A stretch of 64,000 nt of DNA from Sphingomonas abietis (GCF_027625475.1 NZ_CP115174.1:62001-126000), one strand, 5' to 3'. Shown: positions 36,423 to 45,237, counted from the first letter of the stretch. Numbers and translations are program-made. Notes: generated by a model not told the origin, from the letters alone.

Positions 36423-37744
36423 TGCGCTTCCGGTCGCTGCCCCTGTTCTGGCAGACGCTGATATTGCTGATCGCCGGCCTGATGACGGCGCAACTCGTCT
36501 CCGTCCTGCTGATCATCTACCTGCCGGCACCGCGCCCCGATTTCTATACCATGACCGAGATCGCGGAACGGCTGGCGTTCGATCCGGGGGCGGACAGCGC
36601 GCTGGTCGTCCGGCACAGCGCGGACGAGCCGGCGCCCGACAATGGCATGATTTCCGATCCTTCGATCACGGCGCGGCTGGCCTATCAGCTGGCCCGGCCG
36701 ATCGGGCAGGTGCGGATCTTCTTCCTGGCCGACCAGGCGGAGGTGTTTCCCTTCTCCCGCACGTCGGGCGCCGGCGCGGTGCCAATCCGGCATGGCCAGC
36801 CCTATTTCTTCAATACGGTGCTCGCCGGGGTGCGCGATCCCGGCGGTGGCTGGAACATCCTGCGGACGCCGCCGCCGTCGTGGATCAGCGTCTGGCAGCA
36901 GCGCACGATGATCTGGTTCGGGCTGACTGCACTGGCGATGATCCCCTTCGCCTGGATGTTCGCGCGCCGCCTGACCCGGCCGATCCGCCGGCTGGCCGAA
37001 GCGGTCGAGCGGATCGACCATGATCGCGATGCGCCGCCGGTGCCCGCCGAAGGCCCGGCCGAGCTGCAACTGACCGCCAAGGCCCTCAACGCGATGCATG
37101 GGCGCCTGCGCACCAACATGCGCGAGCGGGCCGCGATGATCGGGGCGATCGCGCATGATCTGCGCACGCCGCTCGCCCGCATCGCCTTCCGCATCGAGGC
37201 GGCGCCGGAGAAGATCCGCGGGCCGGTGCAGGCCGACATCGAGCAGATGCGCGAGATGGTCGCCGCGACGATCGGATTCCTGCGCGGCGATGTCGGCATG
37301 GGCGAGCGCCAGCCGGTCGATCTCGCGGCGCTCGCGCGCAGATTGGCGGGCGAGGCGACCGACACCGGCTCGTCGGTCGCGATCTCGGAGATCGAACGTA
37401 TCATCGTCAGCGGCGATCGTTCGGCCCTGGAACGGCTGTTGCAGAACCTGATCGACAATGCGCTGAAATATGCCGGCAGCGCCGAGCTCATCGTGTGCCG
37501 CGACATCGATCGCGCCCGGCTCATCGTCGTCGATCGCGGGCCGGGCATTCCCGAAGAGGAACTGGATCGGATGTTCGAGCCGTTCGAGCGGCACGAGCCG
37601 TCGCGCAGCCGGTCGACCGGCGGGCTCGGGCTCGGGCTCGCCATCGCCCGCCTGATCGCGCAGGCGCATGGCGGCTCGATCCGCGCCGAGAATCGCGACG
37701 GCGGCGGGCTGGCGGTGACGGTGGACCTGCCCGCCGCCGCCTGA
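36422..37744 (+). CDS. Membrane sensor histidine kinase
   Basis: A 440-residue kinase. Two spans (about 11-33 and 163-182) enclose a periplasmic sensor domain of roughly 130 residues without a family I recognise. Next come a HAMP linker (RRLTRPIRRLAEAVERID), the phosphoacceptor His245 in IAHDLRTPLARI, and the ATPase boxes N (LIDNALKYA), G1 (VDRGPGIPEEE) and G2 (GGLGLGLAIARLI). It phosphorylates the upstream response regulator. TGATG coupling to that gene. Last gene of the seven-gene operon, converging on mntP after 15 bp. Confidence 0.94.
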   Translation: MRFRSLPLFWQTLILLIAGLMTAQLVSVLLIIYLPAPRPDFYTMTEIAERLAFDPGADSALVVRHSADEPAPDNGMISDPSITARLAYQLARPIGQVRIFFLADQAEVFPFSRTSGAGAVPIRHGQPYFFNTVLAGVRDPGGGWNILRTPPPSWISVWQQRTMIWFGLTALAMIPFAWMFARRLTRPIRRLAEAVERIDHDRDAPPVPAEGPAELQLTAKALNAMHGRLRTNMRERAAMIGAIAHDLRTPLARIAFRIEAAPEKIRGPVQADIEQMREMVAATIGFLRGDVGMGERQPVDLAALARRLAGEATDTGSSVAISEIERIIVSGDRSALERLLQNLIDNALKYAGSAELIVCRDIDRARLIVVDRGPGIPEEELDRMFEPFERHEPSRSRSTGGLGLGLAIARLIAQAHGGSIRAENRDGGGLAVTVDLPAAA

Positions 37745-37759
37745 CCGGCCGGTTTGGCG

Positions 37760-38344
37760 TCAGCCTTTGACCAGCAGCTGCTGGATCGGAATCGCCGCGC
37801 CGATCAGGATCAGCACCGCACCGCCCGCGATCTCGGCATAGCGGCCCAGCCAGAGACCGGCATGTTTGCCGAGCATCACGCCGCCGGTGGCGATCACCGT
37901 GGTGACGGCACCGATGACGATGCAGGCCGCGAGCAGCGGCACGCCCATCACCGCGAGGCTGACGCCCACCGCCAGCGCGTCGATCGAGGTGGCGACGGCG
38001 GTCAGCGCGACGCCGAGCATCCCGCCGCTCTTCGTCTTCTCGTCATCGTCATGGCCCTCGGCAAGATCGCCATGCCAGGCTTCCCACATCATGTGCCCGC
38101 CGACGCCGACGAGCAGCGCGAAGGCGATCCAGCCGCCATATTGGGCGAACCAGGTCGCCACCGCCTTGCCGATCACCCAGCCGAGCGCGGGCATCAGCGC
38201 CTCGAAGGCCCCGAAGACGATACCGATGCGCAGCGCGTCGCGCAGTTTCGGCTGCCCGATCGCGGCACCCTTGCCGACCGCAGCGGCAAAGGCATCGACC
38301 GACAGTCCGAGCCCGAGGGCACCGAGAGTGAGCATTCCAGCCAT
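37760..38344 (-). CDS. mntP: Manganese efflux pump MntP
   Basis: A 194-residue polytopic protein of the MntP (YebN) family exporting Mn2+. Two repeats of three spans are visible, each with the membrane-embedded Asp motif: GLSVDAFAAAVGKG in the first and TSIDALAVGVSLA in the second. A His/Asp-rich cytoplasmic loop HDDDEKTK joins the halves. ATG 38344 is preceded by AGGAA. The long leader contains a yybP-ykoY riboswitch, which in other bacteria senses Mn2+, consistent with the product. Confidence 0.94.
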   Translation of the reverse strand: MAGMLTLGALGLGLSVDAFAAAVGKGAAIGQPKLRDALRIGIVFGAFEALMPALGWVIGKAVATWFAQYGGWIAFALLVGVGGHMMWEAWHGDLAEGHDDDEKTKSGGMLGVALTAVATSIDALAVGVSLAVMGVPLLAACIVIGAVTTVIATGGVMLGKHAGLWLGRYAEIAGGAVLILIGAAIPIQQLLVKG

Positions 38345-38409
38345 GAAAATTCCTGGGCGGGCCGAGTGGACAGACAACGACGCACGTTCCCCCGGCCCGA
38401 CCGGGAAAC

Positions 38410-38533
38410 ATGTCATCGTTGGTCTTGCCGGGCGGATGCACGATCCGCTGCCTTCGCCATGGCGACCTGAAACCAGATCGACCAAGTATGTTGACGAAGG
38501 CCCCGCTGAAACGGCGGGTGGCTACTCCCCAAG
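38410..38533 (-). promoter_or_regulatory. yybP-ykoY (Mn2+-sensing) riboswitch upstream of mntP
   Basis: On the minus strand the leader of mntP carries the conserved blocks of this riboswitch class in order: GGGGAGTAGC (38530-38521), GTCAACATACT (around 38495-38485), and GGCAAGACCA (around 38429-38420). The spacing includes a variable helix (CCCGCCG...CGGGG). Downstream, the 66-nt stretch to the ATG can form a hairpin (38386-38409). Alternatively, 38393-38399 can pair with 38358-38364 next to the AGGAA site, a plausible expression platform. Boundaries are approximate; class identity rests on the conserved blocks plus the mntP gene. Confidence 0.85.
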
Positions 38534-38542
38534 AATGGGCGG

Positions 38543-38576
38543 GTGGTTAGCGGGGATCGATGGTCCGATCAACCAC
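38543..38576 (-). terminator. Composite hairpin at the end of ppc
   Basis: GTGGTT (minus strand, 38576-38571) pairs with AACCAC (38548-38543), and inside it GATCG pairs with CGATC around a 6-nt loop. The structure spans the ppc stop codon. There is no T-run, so it is an imperfect terminator. It sits about 10 nt ahead of the mntP riboswitch on the same strand. Confidence 0.4.
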
Positions 38577-41259
38577 TGTTGCGCAACGCCGTGGCGATGG
38601 CGTTGATCGACAGCTCGATGCCCTCCTTGATGCGGGGGTCTTCCTCGCCCGCGCGGTGGCGCTTGAGCAGCTCGACCTGGAGCAGGTTGAGCGGCTCGAT
38701 ATAGGGCAGGCGCAGCCGGATCGAGGTGTCGAGCGCCTGATGCTTCTCCAGCAGCCGGGTCTGGCGGGTGACGGCGAGCAGGCAGTCCTGCGCCTGGTTC
38801 CAGCCGTCGCGGATGCGGCCGAAGAAGCGATCCCCCATCGCCTTGTCCTCGACCAGCGGGAGATAATAAGCGGCGATCTTCATGTCCGATTTCGCCAGCA
38901 CCATCTCCATGTTGGCGAGCGTCGCGGCGAGGAACGGCCAGGCCTCCAGCATCTCGCGCAGCAGGCCCATGTCGCCGAAGCCGGACAGCCCCTGGCCGAC
39001 GCCATACCAGCCCGGCAGCATGATCCGCGCCTGGGCCCAGCTGAACACCCAGGGGATCGCGCGCAGATCCTCGATGCGATCGGATTTGGTGCGGCTGGCG
39101 GGCCGCGAGCCGATCTTGAGGCCGGCAATCTCGGTCAGCGGCGTGATCTGGCGGAAGAAGGTGCGGAAGGCGTCGTCGCCATAGACCAGATCGCGATAGG
39201 CCCCGAACGCGGTTTCGGAGATGGAGGCCATGGCGGTGGCGAAGCGATCATAGTCCTTGTTCGAAAGCTTGGGCTTTTCGAGACTGGCGAGCAAGGTGGC
39301 GGACGCCATCGCTTCCAGGTTGATCGCGGCGCTTTCCCGCGTGCCATATTTGGCGGCGATCACCTCGCCCTGTTCGGTGATGCGGATGCGGCCGTTGACG
39401 GTGCCCGGCGGCTGCGCCTGGATCGCGGCGAAGGACGAGCCGCCGCCGCGCCCGACCGCACCGCCCCGGCCGTGGAACAGCTGCATGGCGACGCCGGCCT
39501 TGTCGAACACCGGCGCCAGCGCGCGCGAGGCCTGGTGAAGCGACCAGACCGAGGTCAGATAGCCGCCATCCTTGTTCGAATCCGAATAGCCGACCATCAC
39601 CTCCTGATGGCCGCGCGCCTTCGACAGCGCCGCGATCTCGGGCAGCGCGAACCAGTCGGCCATCACCGCCGGCGCATTTTCGAGATCGCCGATCGTCTCG
39701 AACAGCGGCACCGCCATGATCGCGGCCTCCGGCGCTTCGCCCTCGCTCGCGGCGGGCCGGTACAGGCCGACCTCCTTGAGCAGGGTGTGGACCTCCAGCA
39801 TGTCCGACACGCTTTCGGATTTCGAGATGTTGTAGATGCCGATGCACGCCGGGCCATAGAGGCGATGGGCTTCGGCCGCCGCCCGCAGGATGCCGAGTTC
39901 GGACTGGGTCTCCTCCGAATAATCGCCCCAGCCGCTGGACAGCGGCCGGGCATGGGCGAGTTCGCTGCGCAGCAGCGCGATGCGTGCCGCCTCGTCGAGC
40001 GCCAGATAATCGGCTTCGACGCCGGCCACCTTGAGCAGTTCGGCGACCACCCGTTCATGGACGTCGGCATTCTGTCGCAGGTCGAGCGCGGCGAGATGGA
40101 AGCCGAAGATATCGATCGCCCGGATCAGCCGGCCGAGTGCGCCGCCGCTCTTCAGCGTGTCGCCGCCGCTGTCGGCCAGCGCACGGGCAAGGGTGGAAAG
40201 ATCGTGGCGCAATGCCGCCGGATCGGCATAGGCGGCCGCCTTCACCCGTGCCGGGCGCGGCGGGGCATGGCCGACGATCGCCGCGAAGGTGGCGGCGAGG
40301 CGGGCATAGATGCCGGTCAGGGCGCGCCGATAGGGCTCGTCGCTGCGGTTGCGGCCGGGATCGTGGGCATCATCGGCGAGTGCGCCCAATTGCTGGTCGA
40401 CGGGGGCCAGTTCGGTCGAGATCGAAAGCTCGGCGCCGAGCCCGTGGATCGCATCGAGATAGGAGCCGAGCACCGCTTCGGCCGATCGTGCCAGCACCAG
40501 CCGCAACTGATCGGCCTGGACATTGGGATTGCCGTCGCGATCGCCGCCGATCCAGTTGCCCAGCCGCAGGAAGCTCGGCGTCCGCGCACCCAGCGCGCGA
40601 TCCCAGCGCGCATAGAGCGCCGGCAGGGTCGGCAGCAGCACGTCGCGCAGATAGGCCAAGGCGGTGTCGATCTCGTCGGCCACATAGAGCCGCTCGCGGC
40701 GGAGCGCGCGGGTCTGCCAGAGCAGCGCGATCTGGCGGATGATCGCCTCTTCGACCAGATCGCCGTCCTCGGTCTCCTCCGCGCCGCCATCCTTGAGCTG
40801 CATCAGCTCGGCGATGCGGTTGCGGTGGTCGATCACGCTCTTGCGGCGAACCTCGGTCGGGTGTGCGGTCAGCACCGGCACGACCAGAGCCCGCTCGAGC
40901 ATGGCGAGGATGCGCGCCTTGTCGATGCCCTGATGCTCGAGCCGGGCGAGCGCGTGCGCCATGTCGGCATCGGGTTCGGCGGTGACGCCCTGTCGATCCT
41001 CGGCGAGATTGGCGAGCATCGAGAACAGCATGAAGCCGCGCACGAAGGCGAGCGTGTCATCGAGGCCGAGCGCATCCAGCCCGGCATCGATGGCCTCGGC
41101 ACCGGCAATCCCGCGCGCCCGATCCACCGAAACCGAGCGGATATATTCGATCCGCCGGAACAGCGCGTCGCCGCCATAGGAGCGGATCACATCGCCGAGC
41201 AATCGCCCGAGGAAACGGACATCGGGGTTCTGCGTGATCGGGGGGGATGCGCTGGCCAT
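38569..41259 (-). CDS. ppc: Phosphoenolpyruvate carboxylase
   Basis: An 896-residue enzyme that carboxylates PEP to oxaloacetate, replenishing the TCA cycle. It shows the catalytic-His motif VLTAHPTEVRRK (His133), GNWIGGDRDGNPNV, GYSDSNKDGG, the glycine-rich FHGRGGAVGRGGG loop and the C-terminal LLQVELLKRHR region. The last residues are RNSG, in place of the usual NTG end. ATG 41259 is chosen for MASASPPITQ. It lies downstream of the HNH gene on the same strand, with an AT-rich 83-bp gap that could hold its own promoter. Confidence 0.96.
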   Translation of the reverse strand: MASASPPITQNPDVRFLGRLLGDVIRSYGGDALFRRIEYIRSVSVDRARGIAGAEAIDAGLDALGLDDTLAFVRGFMLFSMLANLAEDRQGVTAEPDADMAHALARLEHQGIDKARILAMLERALVVPVLTAHPTEVRRKSVIDHRNRIAELMQLKDGGAEETEDGDLVEEAIIRQIALLWQTRALRRERLYVADEIDTALAYLRDVLLPTLPALYARWDRALGARTPSFLRLGNWIGGDRDGNPNVQADQLRLVLARSAEAVLGSYLDAIHGLGAELSISTELAPVDQQLGALADDAHDPGRNRSDEPYRRALTGIYARLAATFAAIVGHAPPRPARVKAAAYADPAALRHDLSTLARALADSGGDTLKSGGALGRLIRAIDIFGFHLAALDLRQNADVHERVVAELLKVAGVEADYLALDEAARIALLRSELAHARPLSSGWGDYSEETQSELGILRAAAEAHRLYGPACIGIYNISKSESVSDMLEVHTLLKEVGLYRPAASEGEAPEAAIMAVPLFETIGDLENAPAVMADWFALPEIAALSKARGHQEVMVGYSDSNKDGGYLTSVWSLHQASRALAPVFDKAGVAMQLFHGRGGAVGRGGGSSFAAIQAQPPGTVNGRIRITEQGEVIAAKYGTRESAAINLEAMASATLLASLEKPKLSNKDYDRFATAMASISETAFGAYRDLVYGDDAFRTFFRQITPLTEIAGLKIGSRPASRTKSDRIEDLRAIPWVFSWAQARIMLPGWYGVGQGLSGFGDMGLLREMLEAWPFLAATLANMEMVLAKSDMKIAAYYLPLVEDKAMGDRFFGRIRDGWNQAQDCLLAVTRQTRLLEKHQALDTSIRLRLPYIEPLNLLQVELLKRHRAGEEDPRIKEGIELSINAIATALRNSG

Positions 41260-41342
41260 GCGCGGTTGCTGCAACGCACCAGCCCCGCCGTCAATGCTTC
41301 GTTTCACCAATGATGTCGTATACTATTTGTTTGTTACCCGCA

Positions 41343-41945
41343 TCAGGCCTCCAGCGGCACATCCCAATAGAGCCAGTCCCGCCAGCTATCGTGGAGATAA
41401 TTGGGGGGGAAGCGGCGGCCATTCTCCTGCAATTCCCAGCTCGTCGGGCGCATCGGTTCGTGGGTGAGCTTCATATGGGCCTGCCTGGGCGTCCGCCCGC
41501 CCTTGCGCAGATTGCAGGGCGAGCAGGCGGTGGAGACATTCTCCCACGTCGTCCGGCCGCCTTGCGCGCGCGGGATGACGTGATCGAAGGTGAGATCGTG
41601 CCGCTCGCCGCAATATTGGCACTCGAACCCGTCGCGCAGGAACAGGTTGAAGCGGGTGAAGGCCGGATAGGCCGAGGGCTTCACGAACTGGCGCAGCGCG
41701 ATCACCGAGGGCAGCTTCATCGAGAAGCTCGGCGAATGCACCTCGCGTTCGTAATGCGAGACGATGTCGACGCGCTCCAGGAACACCGCCTTGATCGCGG
41801 TCTGCCACGGCCATAGCGACAGCGGATAATAGCTGAGCGGCGTATAATCCGCGTTGAGCACCAATGTCGGGCAGCCATCGGGATGCCGGGCGAGATCGGG
41901 ATGTTGGGCAATATCGGGATGCCGGATGAGATCGGGATGGTACAT
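41343..41945 (-). CDS. HNH endonuclease-domain protein with N-terminal HPD repeats
   Basis: A 200-residue protein with the alphaproteobacterial single-HNH domain. Zinc Cys pairs are CQYC (109-112) and CSPC (141-144), with the catalytic core FDHVIPRAQGG (Asp121, His122) and a conserved Asn136. It is preceded by VLNADYTPLSYYPLSLWPWQTAIK, the usual opening of this widespread non-mobile HNH family. The first 23 residues are odd: four HPD motifs spaced exactly six residues apart. Family members normally begin near the VLNADY segment, so the repeat is an extension; if the true start lies further in, the repeat would be untranslated, but no internal ATG precedes VLNADY. Confidence 0.88.
   Translation of the reverse strand: MYHPDLIRHPDIAQHPDLARHPDGCPTLVLNADYTPLSYYPLSLWPWQTAIKAVFLERVDIVSHYEREVHSPSFSMKLPSVIALRQFVKPSAYPAFTRFNLFLRDGFECQYCGERHDLTFDHVIPRAQGGRTTWENVSTACSPCNLRKGGRTPRQAHMKLTHEPMRPTSWELQENGRRFPPNYLHDSWRDWLYWDVPLEA
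41877..41939 (-). repeat. 18-bp tandem repeat encoding HPD hexapeptides
   Basis: Three and a half units of an 18-bp repeat (consensus on the minus strand: CATCCCGATMTCNYCCRG) encode HPDLIR, HPDIAQ, HPDLAR and HPD. Units differ mainly in their second half. The period keeps the reading frame, so unit gain or loss would change protein length without a frameshift. Confidence 0.75.
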
Positions 41946-42121
41946 GGAACGGCAGGGACCTCCGCGTCGCGCGGCGTTGCCCGTCCGGCCTCCAGCCCTG
42001 TCGCACTCAGGACGCGATGCCGGTAAGGCAGCGTCGTCGTCTTCGTTGCCATGTCGGATGCCCGATCATGGTGACGGGTGCATGACACATCACTCGCGAC
42101 TCGCGGTCAAGGGCCGGTTCG

Positions 42122-43006
42122 ATGATTTTTCCCTCTGATTCGACCATTGCGCCGATCGTCACCCGCTTCGCGCCGAGTCCGACGGGGCGGCTGCATCTCG
42201 GCCACGCCTTCTCGGCGATCCAGGCGCATGATTTCTCGCGGCACCGCGGCGGACGCTTCCTGCTCCGGATCGAGGATATCGATCCGGGCCGGACCCGGGA
42301 GGAGCATGTCGCCGGCATCGCGGAGGATCTGGCATGGCTCGGATTGGGCTGGGACAGCGATCCGATCCGGCAATCGGCGCGCCTGCCCGTGTATGCGGCG
42401 GCGCTCGACCGGCTGAAGGCGGACGGGCTGGTCTATCCCTGCTTCTGCACCCGCGCCGAGATCGCGGCGAGCGCCTCTGCGCCCCATGGGCCGGCGGGCG
42501 CACTTTATCCCGGCACCTGTCGCGGGCTGGGCGCGGCGGCGCGCGCGGCGCGCATGGCGGGGGAAGCCCATGGCTGGCGGATCGACATGGCGCGCGCGGT
42601 CGCAATGGCGGGGCCGCTGACGTGGCACGATCAATCCGCCGGCACCGTCGTGGCGATGCCGGCGGCGCAGGGCGACGTGGTGCTGGCACGCAAGGATGCG
42701 CCGATATCCTATCATCTTGCCGTCACCGTGGACGATGCGGCGCAGGGCGTCACCGATATCGTGCGCGGGGTCGATCTGTTCGAGGCGACCCATGTCCACC
42801 GCCTGCTCCAGGCGCTGCTCGGCCTGGCGACGCCGCGTTACCATCACCATCCGCTGCTGACCGGCGCCGACGGCCAGCGACTCGCCAAGCGCCATGGTGC
42901 GCCGAGCCTCGCCGATATGCGGGCGGCCGGGCAGGCGCCGGGCCTGCTGGCGGCGGCGCTGCGGGAGGGGCGGACGCCGGTTGGCTTCGGCGTCGTGCAG
43001 GCCTAG
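42122..43006 (+). CDS. gluQ: Glutamyl-Q tRNA(Asp) synthetase
   Basis: A 294-residue GluRS-like protein lacking the anticodon-binding domain, which glutamylates the queuosine base of tRNA-Asp. It has HLGH (25-28) in APSPTGRLHLGHAF, a CFCTRAEI...YPGTCR zinc-like Cys set, and the KMSKS equivalent RLAKRHG. It is truncated relative to GltX at the expected point. Divergent from the HNH gene with 176 bp between; no strong promoter seen. A queuosine-precursor transporter is encoded 8 kb away, in keeping with a Q-tRNA pathway. Confidence 0.93.
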   Translation: MIFPSDSTIAPIVTRFAPSPTGRLHLGHAFSAIQAHDFSRHRGGRFLLRIEDIDPGRTREEHVAGIAEDLAWLGLGWDSDPIRQSARLPVYAAALDRLKADGLVYPCFCTRAEIAASASAPHGPAGALYPGTCRGLGAAARAARMAGEAHGWRIDMARAVAMAGPLTWHDQSAGTVVAMPAAQGDVVLARKDAPISYHLAVTVDDAAQGVTDIVRGVDLFEATHVHRLLQALLGLATPRYHHHPLLTGADGQRLAKRHGAPSLADMRAAGQAPGLLAAALREGRTPVGFGVVQA

Positions 43007-43015
43007 CATCGGCCG

Positions 43016-43258
43016 ATGCAGACCGTCCTTGCGATCATCGTCCTGCTGTTCGCCTTGGCGGCGCTGGTTGCGCTCATGCGCGGGATCGTGATGTTCCTGC
43101 GTACCAAAAGCGAGGAATTGCGCGGCGATCCTTCCGCCGGGCCAAGCCCGTCGAGCCTGCGGCAGAACCGGATGATGTGGCGGCGCATCCAGTTCCAGGC
43201 GCTGGCGGTGATCGCGGCCGTGCTGTTCCTGCTTTTGGCGCATCCGCACGGGCATTGA
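43016..43258 (+). CDS. HIG1-domain twin transmembrane protein
   Basis: An 80-residue protein with two spans (2-25 and about 58-75) joined by a basic loop RQNRMMWRRIQFQ, the hallmark of HIG1/RCF1-type domains that in mitochondria and alphaproteobacteria associate with cytochrome c oxidase. It lies 9 bp after gluQ and 9 bp before the adenosyltransferase gene on the same strand, so it is probably co-transcribed with them. Confidence 0.82.
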   Translation: MQTVLAIIVLLFALAALVALMRGIVMFLRTKSEELRGDPSAGPSPSSLRQNRMMWRRIQFQALAVIAAVLFLLLAHPHGH

Positions 43259-43267
43259 GGGCATCTG

Positions 43268-43846
43268 ATGGTCAAGCTCAACAAGATCTACACGCGCACC
43301 GGCGATGGCGGCGAGACCGGCCTCGTCGACGGATCGCGCGCCCCCAAGCATGATCCGCGCATCGCCGCGATCGGCGAGGTCGACGAGGCGAACTCGGCGA
43401 TCGGCGTCGCGCTCCTCCATCTTCCGGCCGCAAGCGAGGCGGCGGCGATGCTCGGCCGGGTGCAGAACGAGCTGTTCGATCTCGGCGCCGATCTCGCCAC
43501 GCCGGGCGAGGATTTCGTGGCCACCGACATGGCGTTGCGGATCGTGCCCGGCCAGATCGACCGGCTGGAGCGCGAGATCGACGCCATGAACGCGACGCTG
43601 GCGCCGCTCACGAGCTTCATCCTGCCCGGTGGCGAACCGGCCGCCGCGCATCTCCATCTCGCCCGCGCGATCGTGCGGCGGGCGGAGCGGGCGGCGGTGC
43701 TCGCGGCGGCGACGCGCTCGCTCAATCCCTTGGCGTTGCATTATCTCAACCGGTTGTCGGATCATCTGTTCACGCTCTGCCGGGTGATCAACGGCGCCGG
43801 CGCGCAGGACGTTCTCTGGGCGCCGGGGGCGACTCGGGCGGGCTGA
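43268..43846 (+). CDS. PduO-type cob(I)alamin adenosyltransferase
   Basis: A 192-residue ATP:corrinoid adenosyltransferase forming adenosylcobalamin. It has the ATP motif IYTRTGDGGETGL (7-19), GEVDEANSAIG, and the helical signature HLARAIVRRAERAAV followed by YLNRLSDHLFTLCR. Trimeric five-helix-bundle enzymes of this type salvage cob(I)alamin for B12-dependent mutases. No cobalamin riboswitch or mutase gene is visible nearby. Confidence 0.93.
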   Translation: MVKLNKIYTRTGDGGETGLVDGSRAPKHDPRIAAIGEVDEANSAIGVALLHLPAASEAAAMLGRVQNELFDLGADLATPGEDFVATDMALRIVPGQIDRLEREIDAMNATLAPLTSFILPGGEPAAAHLHLARAIVRRAERAAVLAAATRSLNPLALHYLNRLSDHLFTLCRVINGAGAQDVLWAPGATRAG

Positions 43847-43942
43847 GCCTGTCGGCGGCGGACTCCTTGAAATTGCCGGCGGAAGCGCAACCTATCCGGC
43901 GGCGAAGTCGTTGACCGCGTTCCATACGGGGAGTCGTTTTTC

Positions 43943-45235
43943 ATGGCAGCACGAGCTGGCGCGATCGTGTCGACGCGCGACGCGCCCGATGATGGTGAAG
44001 CGCTCGAACGATTTCAGCGGGTTCGTGCCCTGTCGCTGGCGCTGGCGGCCAATCTGTCGGATGCCGACGCCACCGCCCAGTCGATGCCCGATGCCTCGCC
44101 GGCGAAATGGCATCTGGCGCACACCACCTGGTTCTTCGAGACCTTCGTGCTGCGCGATCATGTGCCGGGCTACGATATCTTCGACGCGCGCTGGCCGTTC
44201 CTGTTCAACAGCTATTATGAGGCCGAGGGCGCGCGGATGGCACGGCCGTCGCGCGGTTTGCTGACCCGCCCCTCGCTGGACGAGGCCCGGGCCTATCGCG
44301 CCCATGTCGAGCGCGCGCTGGAGGAGGCCTGGGCCGATTTGCCGCAGGCGGCGCGCGATCTGGTCGAGCTGGGCTGCCATCATGAGGAGCAGCATCAGGA
44401 ATTGCTGCTCACCGATATCCTGCACCTGTTCGCGCAGAACCCGCTCGCGCCCGCCGTCTGGCCGGCGCCGCCGCGCCGGTTCGGCACGGCGCCTGATCCG
44501 ATCCGCTGGATCGCGGGGCGGAGCGGCCGGGTCGAGATCGGGCATGACGGCGAGGGGTTCGCCTTCGATTGCGAAGGGCCGCGCCACAGCGTCTGGCTGG
44601 CGCCCCATGCATTGGCCGATCGGGTGATCACCAATGGCGAATGGCGCGCCTTTATCGACGGCGGCGGTTATACCACCGCCTCGCACTGGCTGTCCGATGG
44701 CTGGGCGTGGGTGCGCGAAAACGGGATCGAGGCGCCGGCCTATTGGCGCCGGGGCGAGGATGGCGGCTGGACCGAGCGGTTCGGGCTCGACGGCCAGCAC
44801 CCGATGGACCTGGCTGCCCCCGTCCGTCATGTCAGCTATTATGAGGCGGACGCCTATGCCCATTGGGCCGGCGCAAGACTGCCGACCGAAGCCGAATGGG
44901 AAAGCGCCGCGCAGGCGCACGACCCGACCGACGGCGCCTTTCTCGATACGGCGCAGGCCGTCCGTCCGCTTCCGCCGACGCCGGGCAGCGGCCTTCGCCA
45001 GATGTTCGGCGATGTCTGGGAATGGACCCAGTCGGCCTATCTGCCCTATCCGGGCTTCCGCGCGGCCGAGGGTGCGGTCGGCGAATATAATGGCAAGTTC
45101 ATGTCCGGCCAGTTCGTGCTGCGCGGCGGCAGCTGTGCCACGCCGCGCGGCCATGCGCGGGCGAGCTACCGCAACTTCTTCTACCCCCATCAGCGCTGGC
45201 AGTTCACCGGCGTGCGCCTGGCAAAGGATCTGTGA
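43943..45235 (+). CDS. egtB: Ergothioneine biosynthesis sulfoxide synthase EgtB
   Basis: A 430-residue non-haem iron enzyme that couples a thiol donor to hercynine. The N-terminal DinB-like helical domain carries the iron ligands in KWHLAHTTWFFE (His60) and CHHEEQHQE (His147, His151). The C-terminal formylglycine-generating-enzyme fold shows RLPTEAEWESAA, FGDVWEWTQS and VLRGGSCATPRGHARASYRNFF. It pairs with egtD downstream (two bases between stop and ATG). Thiol donor (cysteine or gamma-Glu-Cys) is not decided by the visible residues. Confidence 0.95.
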   Translation: MAARAGAIVSTRDAPDDGEALERFQRVRALSLALAANLSDADATAQSMPDASPAKWHLAHTTWFFETFVLRDHVPGYDIFDARWPFLFNSYYEAEGARMARPSRGLLTRPSLDEARAYRAHVERALEEAWADLPQAARDLVELGCHHEEQHQELLLTDILHLFAQNPLAPAVWPAPPRRFGTAPDPIRWIAGRSGRVEIGHDGEGFAFDCEGPRHSVWLAPHALADRVITNGEWRAFIDGGGYTTASHWLSDGWAWVRENGIEAPAYWRRGEDGGWTERFGLDGQHPMDLAAPVRHVSYYEADAYAHWAGARLPTEAEWESAAQAHDPTDGAFLDTAQAVRPLPPTPGSGLRQMFGDVWEWTQSAYLPYPGFRAAEGAVGEYNGKFMSGQFVLRGGSCATPRGHARASYRNFFYPHQRWQFTGVRLAKDL

Positions 45236-45237
45236 CC

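Noticed and set aside
41868..41942. Short repeats as a mini CRISPR array
   Set aside because: The units are only 18 bp, directly tandem, in frame with an HNH protein, and have no spacers or cas genes.
41343..41945. HNH gene as a mobile intron or homing element
   Set aside because: It belongs to a conserved, non-mobile alphaproteobacterial HNH family with normal base use and no flanking repeats.
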